DNA from: Coccinella septempunctata
Lineage: Eukaryota > Arthropoda > Insecta > Coleoptera > Coccinellidae
Direction: 5' to 3'
Length of the DNA: 64,000 nucleotides
Assembly: GCF_907165205.1 (NCBI RefSeq)
Contig: NC_058190.1
Location: forward strand, 29,167,345-29,231,344
Both the position numbers and the translations under genes were made by a program. Shown here one piece after another: positions 21,120 through 33,126 of the stretch (position 1 is its first letter; each line of letters opens with the position of its first letter). The notes under the pieces are model-generated. The model worked only from the letters and a program-made list of their open reading frames with translations, was not told the origin of the DNA and ran no database searches.

Positions 21120-22085
21120 ATGAGTTTGAATTCTAATGAGTATTTGATTCAATGTTTTTTGAACGATTTCATTTCCTTAATGGTCATCAATGAAGTGGGC
21201 AGATTGTTATAAAATTTCAAGCATCTATAATTAGCCATATGTATTCTACGTCAAAATAAAACGTGCGCCAATGCGGTACAAACGACACTGGTAGAATTGA
21301 AAAAAATAATTTCATGCGAGAAATACCTACTCCTTGGGGCTCAAAAGCAATGTCCCAAATTTCATAGAAATATATAAAGTAGTGTAAAAGATATTTATCA
21401 AAAAACATTTTTTTTTCTATGAATTTAACACCCTATATCTCGGATAGGAATCATTTCTCGATATATGTTTATATAACAAACTAGACCTTAGTTTTGGCGT
21501 AGAATGCGTTGTTAAAATTTCTTGGTTAGAACCACCCTGTATTGCCACATGAAAAAGTTTCATTAATATTCCTTTGCAGTAGATATTCGCAATATTTTAA
21601 TTTTTCCATGATACGAATTGCTTTTTTTTTAAGTGTGAAGAGTGTTGGTGTGTTTCCAAAACCATGGAATATTATTCATAATCTGATATTCGACGCAACT
21701 GTTGCATGATATAATGATGTCAAAGTTCTTTTATTACGCTATTTGGCTAATATTGTCAGCGCATATTTATGCAACTCAATTAAATTTTTCCACTGAGCGC
21801 GTCTACGTGTGATAATCTTCTATCAACTATGAGTCCCAGAAATTTGGCTTCGACAGATACTTCAAATTCTGTGTCATTCCCTGGAGAAATTTTGTCTTGA
21901 AGTGATGAGATTAAAAACAACTTAGATTTCGTGTTGTTAATTAATAAGTGGTTCTCTGTAAACCAATCTTCTGAATATTTCATTATATCTGATACTAGGT
22001 CTGCGTAATGCACCTTCATGATCTGATCGACATGATTTGCCACAATGACATCACACAATTGCGAAATTGAAGAGATTTGATTCAT
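21120..22085 (-). pseudogene. Second LINE relic, post-active-site region
   Basis: The minus frame at 22085-21780 contains YSEDWFTENHLLINNTKSKL followed by EAKFLGLIVDRRLSHVDALS, the typical LINE sequence behind the RT active site. Near 21220-21161, in another frame, KFYNNLPTSLMTIKEMKSFK gives the usual C-terminal end of such proteins. Between them, 21411-21541 looks like an inserted repeat ending GAACCACCCTGTA, and frames are broken. The relic is in the same orientation as the LINE at 19291-20900 but has a different sequence, so it is a separate insertion. Confidence 0.8.
21411..21541. repeat. Fragment ending in CACCCTGTA inside a LINE relic
   Basis: The right end GGTTAGAACCACCCTGTA resembles the terminal sequence of the TACAGGGT group. 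No opposite end was identified. It interrupts the LINE reading frame. Confidence 0.4.
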
Positions 22086-24455
22086 AATATTTTAATAACA
22101 CTTCTTTCGAGCAGGGTCTTCTATTTTCTTTGCGGCTTGCATGTATCTGCATACTTTCAGACATTTACTTCATTTCTGAAACAAAAGAAGATTTGAGACA
22201 TATCATTCCCTCAATACAATTCAATTTTTAGGTCTCTTTCGTAATAGACTTGAAATGAATGCTTCACACAGGGGTTCTTCATAATTAGACACTGGATTTT
22301 GTGACTTATTCATTGAACAAAGTAAACCTTCAATATGATGGTATTTATCTTGAGCATTAAGACGAAAAATTCCTATGCAGTCATGCAGAGAAACGTTCCG
22401 TTGACGACATGATTATACATTTATTCGATTTTTTCATAGGGACATAGATGAAAGGATGAAATTTTGCACTGGTGTTTTTCAAATGGAATTACCGAGAACT
22501 AAATTTTTCACCGTTGCCCATTTGAGAAATTTTTGGCATAATTTGTGCACGCATCCAGTACGACGAATGTTTAATACTATGCTGGTAGTCGAACGACATT
22601 CGAAATTACAAAAGGTCGATCCTAAGCAACGAGAGAAGATCATGGCGGCTTTTGGTTGGTTGTTCAAAAACAGAGAAAAATATTTTATTTTTAACAGGAA
22701 TGATATCATTTGTTCGATAAAAATTCAGGAAGTAATAAAGTTTTCAAATGAAATTGTCGCTTTTCAATGCATAACGTTTTAGGATGATATTCCTGTAAAA
22801 AGTTATTGTAAAAAATCAAAACTTGTAATCGACTTCACCCCTCTTTAGCTACGAGCTATGAAGGATGTGTGAAAAATTTAGTCTCAGGTGCATCCCTATT
22901 CGAAAAATATGCCTGCAGAATTTCATTTGTTCATTTTGGTCCTACTGTGAGAAAAATGAATAAATCCATAACCAAGTCTTCATCTTTGAAGCAACATTAG
23001 GTACTCTGCAACGAAGCGTTTCCAGGCATACCTCCATAAGAATTTTTCGTCTTATTTTGAGGTTCATAACCTATATAAAGATTCATTCGCATTAATCATG
23101 GGACACCCTGTATATTTTTGTTCTCGACTTTCGAAGCCTACTGGGATGTCAATCACTCATGAATGGATTTCGGAAAATATACTTTTTCTCTTTGATTCAC
23201 CAAATACCTACTTGAAATTAAACATTGAAGTTTCATCCATTTTATTACATTTGATTTCAATTTATGGAATTATGGACAACATGCACATATATATTTTCCG
23301 GATAACGATTTCTATTTTCCTTAGGATGACTATGTATTGCATGGCTCGAAATGAAAATAAGAGCACCAATTGGTTCAATAAAATTTCAAATTGAATTTTT
23401 TCACTTTTCATGAACTTCTAATAATTTTTTTCCCTCAGTTTAGTTTCAGTTACAATAACCTCGCTATGGCAGGATAACTCCGGTCGGGTCATCCTATTTT
23501 TAATATTTGTGAAGATTAAATCGACCCCACGAATATTGAAACATCCTTATAAAAGAGTTCTCCTAACATTTGTGTGTAACAAACAAATACTCATAGCAGA
23601 ATAGCACCAAAGCGATGAATGCATTTTCTAAGTCTCATTTTTCATCAGTAGGTATTAAATAGAGATCAACCAAGCAACTCTGTTCCAGCTGGTCCCAATC
23701 ATACCCAACTTCCTGTGCCGCTCAGTTTCGTCATACTGCATATCCAAATTCGATTCATTTAATCAATAATTTGGCCCGACACAATATGATCAAGGTTTCC
23801 GTCTATTCCCTGCAGCTCTAATGCCTCAATAGGATTTCTAGGGCTTAATTATCCTCGGGGTAATCAATTAAACCCTCGAAGTTGAAGTGGTCAAACAGAA
23901 ACTAGTAGGATTATCAATCAAGACCCTTAAGCCCGTTAAATTTCAGAAGGTTTGCGTATACATCCGGATTTTCCCACGAAAAATTCAATTTGCAGGGACT
24001 AATTGCTGGGAAACTTATTGATGGAATTAGAATTTGGAATGTTTCCTTCCTAGAAAAATTCTTATTTTTTTAGATGTGGTAATTTTTCATCTGTTTACAT
24101 AAATAGAAAAATCAGAAACACATTCACGCGAAAAAATGATCTATTCAAAATAATAATTTGTGCTCTGCATTGATGTGTTTTCACCATTTACCATTAAAAA
24201 ACGGCATTCACTAGTTCTAATTTACGCTTTCAATTTTATACGTAAAGCTTCGATTTTTTCTTTGAATTGAAGTTAAAAGACGTCTTGATGTCACCGCGTC
24301 TCTTTTTCTCCAGTTTAGTGGATTTTTTATGACAAAAAAAAGTTGAACTTTAGTGGCTATAAAACTTGTTTTCACAATCATTTTTCGACGGGTTTTCAAC
24401 ATATTTCGATAAAAACAGCGGCGGTGTGACATCGACGATTCAGATATTTATAATA
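22086..24455. other. Long spacer without a recognisable gene
   Basis: It includes a 108-codon plus frame at 22456-22782 with no known motif and an overlapping minus frame. A terminus-like GACACCCTGTATA lies at 23100. The block 23440-23960 has balanced composition and homeodomain-type words such as TTAATC and ATCAATCA; these words alone prove nothing. No RNA gene or repeat was found. Confidence 0.45.
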
Positions 24456-25654
24456 CACTGCGCAAAAAAATTAACGCACATTCTGAAAATTTTAATGAAA
24501 GTTAACTCTACATTGACTTTATAACTTATTTTTTATGTTCTCTCGGGAAGGTTTTGAACGAAACAAGACACATTAAATGGAAGAAAAATTCAGGATTTCA
24601 CCGAATTTCATGTGAAAAAAGATAATTTTCAAAATACTGAAATGCTGATAAGTGATTTAATACTTGGTATTGCAGTTAATTACAGCTCGGCAACGACGTT
24701 CATACTCAAAATGAGTGATCTTAAAATCTAATCCTTCCCAGATTTCTCCGAGTTGGATTCCTAAGTCATTAAGAGTAGCTGGATGATTTTCTGAACTTCT
24801 CAGCCTTCTATTGAGGTTGTCCCAAACCTGCTCAATCGGATTGAGATCTGGACTTCTTGCTGGACATTCCATGGGAACGTCGATCACAATGGTAGAGGCA
24901 GAATTTAGACTCATCTGTGAAGAGAACTCTTTCCCAATCGGCCTCTTCCCAATGGATATGCTCTCTGGCAAAATCCAAACGCGCCCTTCGATGGGCTGGG
25001 GTAAGAGCTGGGCCTCTTGCCGCGACACGAGGCCTTAAATCATATTCTCTGAGGCGATTTCTTATTGTCTGAGTGCTAATTTGCACCTCATGAGTTTGCT
25101 CAAGCTGAATTTGAAGGAGGCGAGTGGTTGCAAACCGTTGTCTCAACGAAGAAACTCTCAAGTAACATTCTTGAATGGAAGTTGTTAGCCGTGGTCTACC
25201 CTGTCCTGGTCTTCGGACATTCATACCTGTCTTCCTGAATCGCTGCAACATTCTGGACACACTTGTATGGGAAACTCCAAACCCTTCTGCAATTTTTGTG
25301 TATGTCCACCCTTCTTCTCGCAAAACTACCGCTTGGGCACATTCCTCTTGGGTCAAATTGCGTGTTTCGCGTTGAATAGCGATCGAGTGTAGAAAATCAA
25401 ACGAAAAAAAAACTATTGATCAGTAGAATTGATCGAGAACAACTGATTTTAGAATGGAGCCAATACATTCAAAATCTGATAATATCATCTTTTTTTATTC
25501 CTGCTGGGAAAAAACATATGTATTGAAGAAAACCGTTGAAAGTGGATAACATATGCATGCATAATTCTGATAAAAATAATTATCATTGAGAACACCTTCA
25601 GTTGTAGAATAAATTTGAGATTTCCATATTGTGCGTTAATTTTTTTGCGCAGTG
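24456..25654 (-). mobile_element. Tc1 element with perfect 25-bp TIRs
   Basis: The ends are CACTGCGCAAAAAAATTAAC plus five bases at 24456-24480 and the exact reverse complement at 25630-25654. TA precedes the left end; the right flank reads TC, so one side of the duplication has mutated or the junction was altered. The inside carries one transposase gene on the minus strand with an internal deletion. Confidence 0.93.
24657..25356 (-). pseudogene. Tc1 transposase with internal deletion
   Basis: The N-terminal frame (25356-24832) keeps the bipartite DNA-binding domain. The first helix-turn-helix lies around residues 5-45, the GRPR box at 53-56, the second HTH around 60-105, and then VLFTDESKF with the first catalytic aspartate near residue 147. 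After FCLYHCDRR the sequence jumps to a second frame (25028-24657) with CPARSPDLNPIEQVWDNL, which holds the third catalytic residue (Glu of PIEQVW). The usual middle part, including the second catalytic aspartate of the QDNA-type motif, is missing. The perfect TIRs suggest a young non-autonomous copy that could be mobilised only by a transposase supplied in trans. Confidence 0.92.
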
Positions 25655-25916
25655 TCTATTGCAGAAATTTTCCTAGTGATACACCAAAATTACGCTGAAA
25701 TTCAGAAATAACTGAAAATTATTCAATATTCCTAATATGATCTCTATTTTTCAAGTGTATCAATTCGTAATTCAGGGAAGCGCTCAAAGATGTGGCACAT
25801 TTCAATATTGTGCGTAGCATCAGTAAAGCAACCATTCACGATTATCTAGATCTCGAATCGTATCACTATCTCCCCTTAAATGAGATGGAAAAATGTATGA
25901 TATGTTATCGTAATAT
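25655..25916. other. Spacer
   Basis: AT-rich and without a recognisable feature. Confidence 0.4.
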
Positions 25917-26080
25917 ACCGGGTGGCCCACCCCAGACGCGTCGCTTATTTTAAGGCAGTAAATGAAGATATTTTGAAAATCATTTCTTGTGGTGTGTGTA
26001 GGATGTCCCAAAGCACAATTTAAAATTTGAAAACAAAAATATTGACCAAAGTTACACTTTCTTGAATGCAACACCCTGTA
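25917..26080. mobile_element. Small element with TACCGGGTG and CACCCTGTA ends
   Basis: The left end TACCGGGTGGCCCAC and the right end GCAACACCCTGTA form a short, imperfect inverted repeat about 160 bp apart. This suits a MITE of the TACAGGGT group. The internal ORF has no motif. Confidence 0.45.
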
Positions 26081-26282
26081 TTTGACCTCAAAAATAGAAT
26101 GGCAAGCTCAAATTATGATGAATTTCTTCAGATCACTTTATAGCTTAGAAGCAACCTTTACGAGATAATTGCAAAAAATTGGAAATATGGAGTTCTTTTG
26201 AATAGCAATTAATGAAGAAACTCGATATAGACAGTATTTTTTCGAGTAGACAAGTTGGCAACATATAAAAAAAAATTTTAAC

Positions 26283-26520
26283 TCTGGAATATTCAGAGTG
26301 ATCATAATAAATTCTCAAACATCAACTACAAATAATCGTCAAAAACTGCTGAGAAACTATCAGGTTTAGGTGTAGGAAAACCTTGTGAAGATTTTCGAAA
26401 TAAATTTTTACGTTCAACGAGATATAGGAATACCGGGTGTGCTATTTGAAATAAAAAAGTTGTTCACGATTATTTGTAGTTGACGTTTGGGAATTATTGA
26501 GCATACCATACCAGAATTAA
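26283..26520. repeat. Inverted repeat with ~50-bp arms
   Basis: The arms near 26296-26340 and 26466-26515 share CAACTACAAATAATCGT and its complement. The segment between them contains TACCGGGTGTGCT at 26432, another possible element terminus. Confidence 0.55.
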
Positions 26521-28740
26521 TGAATACATGAAAATATTCGAGATTTTTTCGTCATAACAGATTGAAAATGAATTTCATGAAAATATCTCCAGTAGAATAA
26601 TCTTGGGAGAGGTGAAGAAAAAAAGAACCGGTAGGTATATCATATTTCTACCGAAAGTATCTTTTCATATCCTTATTAAAACCAACATCTAGGACATTCT
26701 AAGATAACTTTAAGCTCTTCTGACTTTTGCTAGTAGTATGTATATACAGTAATTTTTGTAATTATTCTTTCCATCATTTTCACATCTTTCAATATGCTAT
26801 TTATCTTTGAAATAATTTGCAGTTTCTGCTCATAATTGATTTAAATTATTATTATTATCTACTTATATTTGAATATTATCTTTTCGAATCAGACTAAGTA
26901 TTTGATTCTTCCTAATTGAATATATCATGTGATGGGGAGTAAGTCTTTCTTCCTGCTCAATAAAAGTGAAATGAAAATGATTATCCAAAGAATCTGCACA
27001 TCCCAAAAATCTTTCACTATGCTTAAATTGTTATGGATATTTTGCACAATTATAAAGAAATATTGACATCTATTTAATTAAGACTTGTAAGGACAAGTTT
27101 TTATATAAACGGAGTTTTTTTACCGGAATCTTAATTGAATAGACACCAATATTTTCCTATAGTTGTCTAAAATATCCATAGTAATTTGAGCATTTCTAAT
27201 TTGGCAATAACACTTCTTCCACTTCTTGTGTTAGTCCAATGACACTCAGAGTCAAAGCGCGATTCACTAAAGATAAATTTGGGACAAATATTGATAAGAA
27301 ATGAATCACCGAAATAAATAAGCTAACCTTAAATTCGTTAATGCAACCAAAAATAAATTTCATCAAAAATTTCATAGTGGTATAGAATAAAAGCCGACGT
27401 TTCCAGTATTTCACTGAAATTCAATTAAATGATGCCTGATAACAATAATGAATCTGGAAACTATAACAGTTCATTCAACATTAAACTCGACATTAAATCT
27501 CATATATAGTAAACATGAACCTCAGCTTAGATAACAGCAATGTGTATGACTCGCAAACAGATATTTGTTAGCCAACAGATTCCATCTGACATCGAAAGAG
27601 CGTGCAAAAAACCGCATAAATCCGGAACCAAAACGCTGTTTCCGGGGTTGATGTTCATCTCTCAACCGTTATGGACGTTGTGAGCCATTATTCATAAATA
27701 TACATGATTTTTCCGACCGACCCATCGCGATAAATATACGAAATTTCGAGAAATCTCTACTTGGTCGCACTTTTTCGCTGCCGCTCAATTTAATCTATGC
27801 GATATACTCTGCCTCTAAAGTTCATTTAATCGTATATCTTTATGGGTCTTCACTCCAAACGTGCTGCATATGCAAGCGTTTTTAACGGACACCGTATTCG
27901 GCCCTTGGTAGTTTAATTTGAATTTTCATTGCTGCGTAAACAATGTTCTAGATTTCCACTTTTATTATCAATATTCGGACCTCAGCATGAATTCCGTATA
28001 TTACAGTCATCTTGTTTGCTCTGAATGTGATCAGTCGGAAGCAACATGAAGTAGGCTTCTGTCCTTTGACGAATTGATATTGGAATATTGTTTTTATTTC
28101 GTGTGCGAAAATACCGGATATCCTGTAACAGTTTATACAGGATACCACTGCCAAATGTTGTAGTCATATCACATTTTGCTACTAACGATTGTTCTGAAAT
28201 ATCTGACATAAAATAGGTCGAAAGGTATAAAGAATCAATTTATTTTTACAGAAATATTGTGAGAATATTCGAGAGAAAAAATTCTTCATCTACAATAATA
28301 AAAAATCAATTTCCTAACAACATGCTGATGGTGAGGGCTAATCCACCCAAAACCAACGAACTTGATGAATTTTTATTTTTTTGGTACCTATATTTAGGTG
28401 AAACACTAGGCGATGTTGATATATTTCATAAATGTAAGATATAAAAACGAAGCAAAGCAAGATGGCGTAGGTTATCTATCACGTGACAGTACTCCACAAC
28501 AAAGGATCAGGTGGAATGTGTGTACCACACTGGTAGGTCAGGCAAAGAATTAAAAGCAATTGTGTCCCAGAACTTTGCGGTGGTAAAGTACGTGGTGGAT
28601 AGAGTGCACTGAGTATTTCTTCGTCTTACTTTGATTTTCAGTCTCCAGCCATCATCATTATATTATATAAAGGGGGTCAAAATTAACAATTGCTAACATA
28701 AATATTCGATTTTTTTTCTACTTTCTTTTCGACCATTTTA
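26521..28740. other. Long spacer without a recognisable gene
   Basis: Short frames only. The block 27590-27910 is of more balanced composition, with words such as CATAAATATAC, CGATAAATATACG and TTTAATCGTATATC, and could be conserved non-coding DNA. No RNA gene was recognised. Confidence 0.45.
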
Positions 28741-30149
28741 GTTGGGGAGCCGACAATGCTGAATCGGGATTTACTCGGGAGTCGTGGAGACCTAGTGGAT
28801 TTTGCATATTAGATAGAAAAAAAGGTTTTATGATGTATGCACATTCAGCGATGGGGAAAGCGTCTGCATGCAGGGTCTGAAAGATGTGAAAAGAAGAAAC
28901 GTCAGGTGTTCATACTCGCGCGTGTCAGATTAAGATATTGTAAATGCCCTATGCCTTACCTGTTTCTGATGATGAATTCATGCTTATCTGACAGTTTGCG
29001 TGGTGTGACTGGCCGAACGAAAGAGTTGAAAATGGTAAAAAAAAAATTTACAGCGTGTCAGATTTTTGGAGGATATGTTAATTGGACCCAAAGGAAGCTA
29101 CTTTTCAAGGGACTGACAATTTGGACATGACGCAAGGTCAAAGTGGTCCTTTGAAAATGTAAAAAAATCGTTATCTACTTGTACATACTCAAGCGTGTCA
29201 GATTTTCATACAGATGGTTAATCTCGGTGTTGTAAACGTGTTGACCCATTAATCAGACACTAATCACGGGGGTGGGGGTTTTTTCAATCTGACACTTTAA
29301 AGATGATAAAAATTCTTTTGTTTCGAATATTTCCCTGCCTGTACCTCCAATCGTTTTCGTATTCATTATGAAAGTTGTAGATAATAAAATTCTACACAAC
29401 TTTTGTCTGAAGCAATTTCACATACTATTAACCGCTCTCGAGTTAGAGGGCGATAAGGGCGAGATGCTTAGCCACACATGAGAAAGGGCAAGGTCAATGT
29501 AGTATCCCAGTCTAATCTACCTACCAGTCTATGAAGACAATTTCGAAATTAGTCACGAAATTTTAAGTGTTATCTGTGACTGAACCTCAGTATCGCTCAA
29601 CACCTCGCATTAATCGCCATATATCTCAAAAACGTTTGAACGTAGAAAAAATTGCTTGGGACAAAATTTGTAGCAAATGTTATGCTCAACAACTTTTACA
29701 ATGATTGCGAAAAAGATTTGAATCCCAGGGAAGGAGATTATTCAAAAAAAGTGATTTTTGTGACATTTATGGCCAATTTTTAATGTTTCGGCTTGCTAAA
29801 ACTGTCAAATTATATTTTTTCCGTTTTTCTTGAATCATAAGTTTCAAAATTAGAAAAAACGCCACTGCGCTCGAGAATGTACACGTGACGTTTTTTTTTT
29901 CGCTTGAATTGTCATATTAAGAGAATATATACTTTCCAACATGTAGTTAACCACATTTATCTTAATCTGACAGGCTCAAGTATGTACAATGATCGTTTTT
30001 TTTACTATTTGACATGCTGTCCTAGACAATTCCCCCTATATATAGGTCTAATTTTTGGTAGAGGTACTCTACAGAGTCCAAGATATGTCCACTTATATTA
30101 TTCTGATACGCTCGAGTAAATCCCGAATTTCCCTCTTCGGCTCCCCAAC
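28741..30149 (+). mobile_element. Family A TIR element, complete copy 2
   Basis: It starts GTTGGGGAGCCGACAATG and ends TTCGGCTCCCCAAC, with a shared subterminal block ATTCGGGATTTACTCG. The flanks allow a TA duplication or, if TAGTTGGGG is the true end, a 3-bp duplication TTT. At least eight full or partial copies of TACTCGAGCGTGTCAGATTA lie inside, forward in the left half (near 28913, 29192) and reversed in the right half (near 29963, 30095). Left and right halves also share longer diverged inverted blocks, for example about 29340-29470 against 29600-29740. ORFs (for example 28837-29130) follow the element sequence and are frameshifted between copies. Confidence 0.88.
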
Positions 30150-30449
30150 TATTTGGGCAACTTCTAGACGGCTCTAGTGAGTCAAACTCAAGCACAGACA
30201 GGTGAGTTGTTTTGGTCAGGTATGAAGTACCCGAGCTCCTCATCTAGATTTTTTTTTCCATGCCCCCTCCTGCACCAACCTAAAAGTAAGTGCACATCTA
30301 GAGAACGAATCTCTATTTCAAAGGAAATTCTGATGAATCACAAATTGAATAAGTAAGTAACTATTGTCGCAAAAACACATCGACAAAAAGTCGAAATCAC
30401 CTCGGCGTATAAACCAACCAAAACAATTGTGGAAAATGATCAATAACAT

Positions 30450-30910
30450 ACCTGAGTACTAGACGGTTCTAATCCGAAAATTTATAATGGATATTTGAAC
30501 TTCTACACTGATGAATGGAACGGTTGGACTGAAAACAGAATTGGAAGGAAAATCAAAGATTTCGCTGAAAAATAGGATGCTATCGTGATTGGCCCAAAAT
30601 TACTGACAAGCTTGATAAAGAAGCACGAAGAGGACAACCACACCGACTCCTGAATAACCACATGGCGATGCACCCAGAGAAATAAAAGATTTCAAAGGGA
30701 GAACGGCGAAAAAAATCTGAGCAAGTAGATGGACAAAGTTGTTACTGATCAAAGCTGTCCCCAACCCTCAGCTGACCTATGGATCAGTTGCGTATAGGGA
30801 TTTGCAAAAATTATAAGTAGAAGTATAAAAAGTTTTCACAAGTATAAAGAGATAACATTAAAAAAGCTTGTACGATGTGCAATAGATGTACCTACATGGT
30901 TAGTTTCGTG
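30450..30910 (+). pseudogene. Jockey-like LINE relic, internally deleted
   Basis: On the plus strand, around 30510-30570, the translated sequence DEWNGWTENRIGRKIKDFAE resembles the Jockey-type apurinic endonuclease region. Around 30747-30800, LIKAVPNPQLTYGSVAY matches the post-RT segment seen in the LINE at 36440-37640 (TIARPQLIYGSAAWG). The RT core between them is missing, and stops interrupt every frame. It is a short, old relic. Confidence 0.65.
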
Positions 30911-31985
30911 CATCATATTTATGGTTTCATCTCGTATCTACTACTAATTTCGTAAGCACCGGAGAGGTAAGAGGGGAAAATCAGCTGATTTAGAGGTTAG
31001 GTTACTTCGAAAACCCCCTCACGTCCGTGTCCGCGAAAAATGCAAAACGAAAGACGAACAACCGGAGCATAGGCGCGAAAAAAAAGCTTCAGAAATTCGA
31101 GATTGAATGTAAACGACATCCAGCTTCACCTGGGGCCTGTTGCTGTTTCTTATCACTCAAGTCGATAAGGTCCATTTTCGAAAAACAGCCAAGGGAGATC
31201 AGCACATCAGCTGACATTAACGTCACCTATGTACCTAACTTCAGTCATCAGCTGACCCAGATTTGTACTTTTATATTTCAGTTAGACCTAAAACTGCAAT
31301 AATATCAACTTCGAGTCTTCCTTATTTTCACTTCCTAACGATTTTTCCCCATGCCAGTTACGTACAGTAAGTTCAAAATGAAGATCTTTCAAAATAACTA
31401 CATTGAGGGGTTATGTTCAGTTTCGTGAACAACTGAATTGACTTAGTTTATGAAGGAAAATATAGAAACATCTTGAGTAAGTAAAGGGTTTATGCACTCT
31501 CAGGTGGGAGTTTTCAGATATCTATCTAAGAAAAATCTGTTCAAGGAAAATCTATCTAAGGAAAATTATTCAACGTTTTGATATATTCTGTGTCCTGAAA
31601 TCTAAAATGCATTGATGTTGAAAATCACAGCTCATGGAATAATTAATCTGTAATGTTTTAACATTCCAAATTGATTCATGATTAAGACTATTGTCCTGAT
31701 GGAACCATATTTGTTTTAATTCATACAACGTATAATCCTCCCCGAATTAATATTATTCCCTCAAGTCATATAATCGTATTTTTGTCCCGGCCATTCTCTC
31801 ATATCAATGCTGCAGTCGGTTAATTTCCCTTATTCGTATAATAGTATGGCGAACCGAATAATTACCTATGTTTAAGGAAGGAAAAGAGTAATTTCATACC
31901 ATGGATTATTTATAGATCATGTTTTATAATTCCTGATTTCATAATTGATTTTCATATTACGACGCTTATATTCCTGCTGTTTATC
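30911..31985. other. Spacer without a recognisable gene
   Basis: A 91-codon plus frame (31027-31302) is basic at its start but has no known motif. The rest is A/T-rich. Confidence 0.4.
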
Positions 31986-32545
31986 AGGTTCAGAATGACC
32001 GTCCAAGGAAATTGGTCTATAGAGGTATGTATCAGAATGTACTCATAAAAATTTTTGTTTTATTCTGACAACCCTAGAACCCCACCTCCAACGATCAAAA
32101 TGAACCGATATTCTGTTTTTTTCTCTATTCAGAATGTTTCAAGGATTACTTCTGTAGAAGATAATTCAATTCAAAATGATCGGCCGAGGAAATTGGTGGC
32201 TACAGTACATAGAGGGATGACTTAAATATCCTAACATAATTTTTTGTTCATACTACAGCTTCGAAGATCCAAATGAAGAATTCGCGATGAAGCGCCTATT
32301 CCTCATTTTTCAAGTTCAGAATGGCCGTCCAAGAAAATTGGTATCAGTATCAGAATGTACTGAAATGAAAAAATTTCATTCTGACAGCCCTAGAACGCCA
32401 CCCCCCAATGATCAAATGAACCGATTTCTTTTCTATTCAGAATGTTTTAAGGATTCCTTCTCCAGAAGATAAATCAGTTCAAAACATCCAACCAAGGAAA
32501 TTGATGGCTTAAGTACATAGAGGGTTGACTAAGATATCCTTACAT
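31986..32545 (+). repeat. Two-copy tandem repeat, ~326-bp period with internal half-repeats
   Basis: The block starting TTCAGAATGACCGTCCAAGG at 31989 recurs at 32315. Each copy contains a second, related block (near 32169 and 32475). Spacings between the four blocks are about 180, 146 and 160 bp. The copies share TGACAACCCTAGAAC-type and TACATAGAGGG-type words further on. They are non-coding. Confidence 0.75.
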
Positions 32546-32885
32546 GGTTTTTTTAAAAAGTAATTTATTTATTCATTTCTCTATTTATTCTATCCATCAA
32601 TTTCTCTGACCGTCTATTTTGAACTGATATTTCTCCTGGAGTAGAAATCCGTGAAGTATTCTAAATAGAAAAAAAACGTTTTATGAATTTATAGATTATA
32701 AACCCTAATTTATAATCCTTGGTAAGAAATCACTCCATTCCTCCTTGCATATAGCTTACTATGTATTCGCTTCGCCATTCTATTCTTAATAATGAAAAAA
32801 ATTAACGGACTGCAGCATTGATATAAGACATATGATATTGACCTTGGTGGAATAGTCGTTGTTTAAACTGGACGGCCGGGGGTAA
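32546..32885. other. AT-rich spacer
   Basis: It includes a short stretch near 32600-32660 that resembles the preceding tandem repeat in inverted orientation. Nothing else is seen. Confidence 0.4.
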
Positions 32886-32924
32886 ACATCACTATAGTGA
32901 TGTATACACTGTATACAGTGTATA
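32886..32924. repeat. Two consecutive perfect palindromes
   Basis: ACATCACTATAGTGATGT (32886-32903) and a 22-bp palindrome centred on GTATAC (32903-32924) share one base. Both are perfect dyads without a loop. Confidence 0.9.
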
Positions 32925-33053
32925 AATCGGGTTGATTTGATTGATTGATTTAATTTTCGCTTATGACTTTTTTTATTGATTTGGTGGTAAAAGATGGATC
33001 CACCAAAAAAATAGATCGCTGGGCTTACTAGTCCATAGACCAATAATTTATCA

Positions 33054-33126
33054 TTATTAGACTATGGTTTCATCACAGAACACATTAGTAATTGGGGCGT
33101 TTTGTGATGAAACCATAGTCTAATAA
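33054..33126. repeat. Perfect 24-bp hairpin with 25-base loop
   Basis: The arms 33054-33077 and 33103-33126 are exact reverse complements, containing AGACTATGGTTTCATCACA. An ATGT microsatellite follows near 33137-33155. The structure could be a very small MITE. Confidence 0.85.

Noticed and set aside
22456..22782. 108-codon plus frame
   Set aside because: No recognisable domain, an overlapping frame of 76 codons on the other strand, and no neighbouring exons with splice signals that I can defend.
24811..25038. Plus-strand frame inside the Tc1 element
   Set aside because: It is the antisense shadow of the transposase, which has clear motifs on the minus strand.
28837..29130. Similar ORFs at 28837-29130 and 52553-52867 (shared GRTGRTEELKMVKKKF-like peptide)
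   Set aside because: They lie in equivalent parts of two family A copies, and the reading frame shifts between copies after the shared stretch. The likeness is that of the DNA repeat.
31027..31302. 91-codon plus frame with a basic N terminus
   Set aside because: The lysine-rich start comes from an A-rich stretch; no domain is visible.
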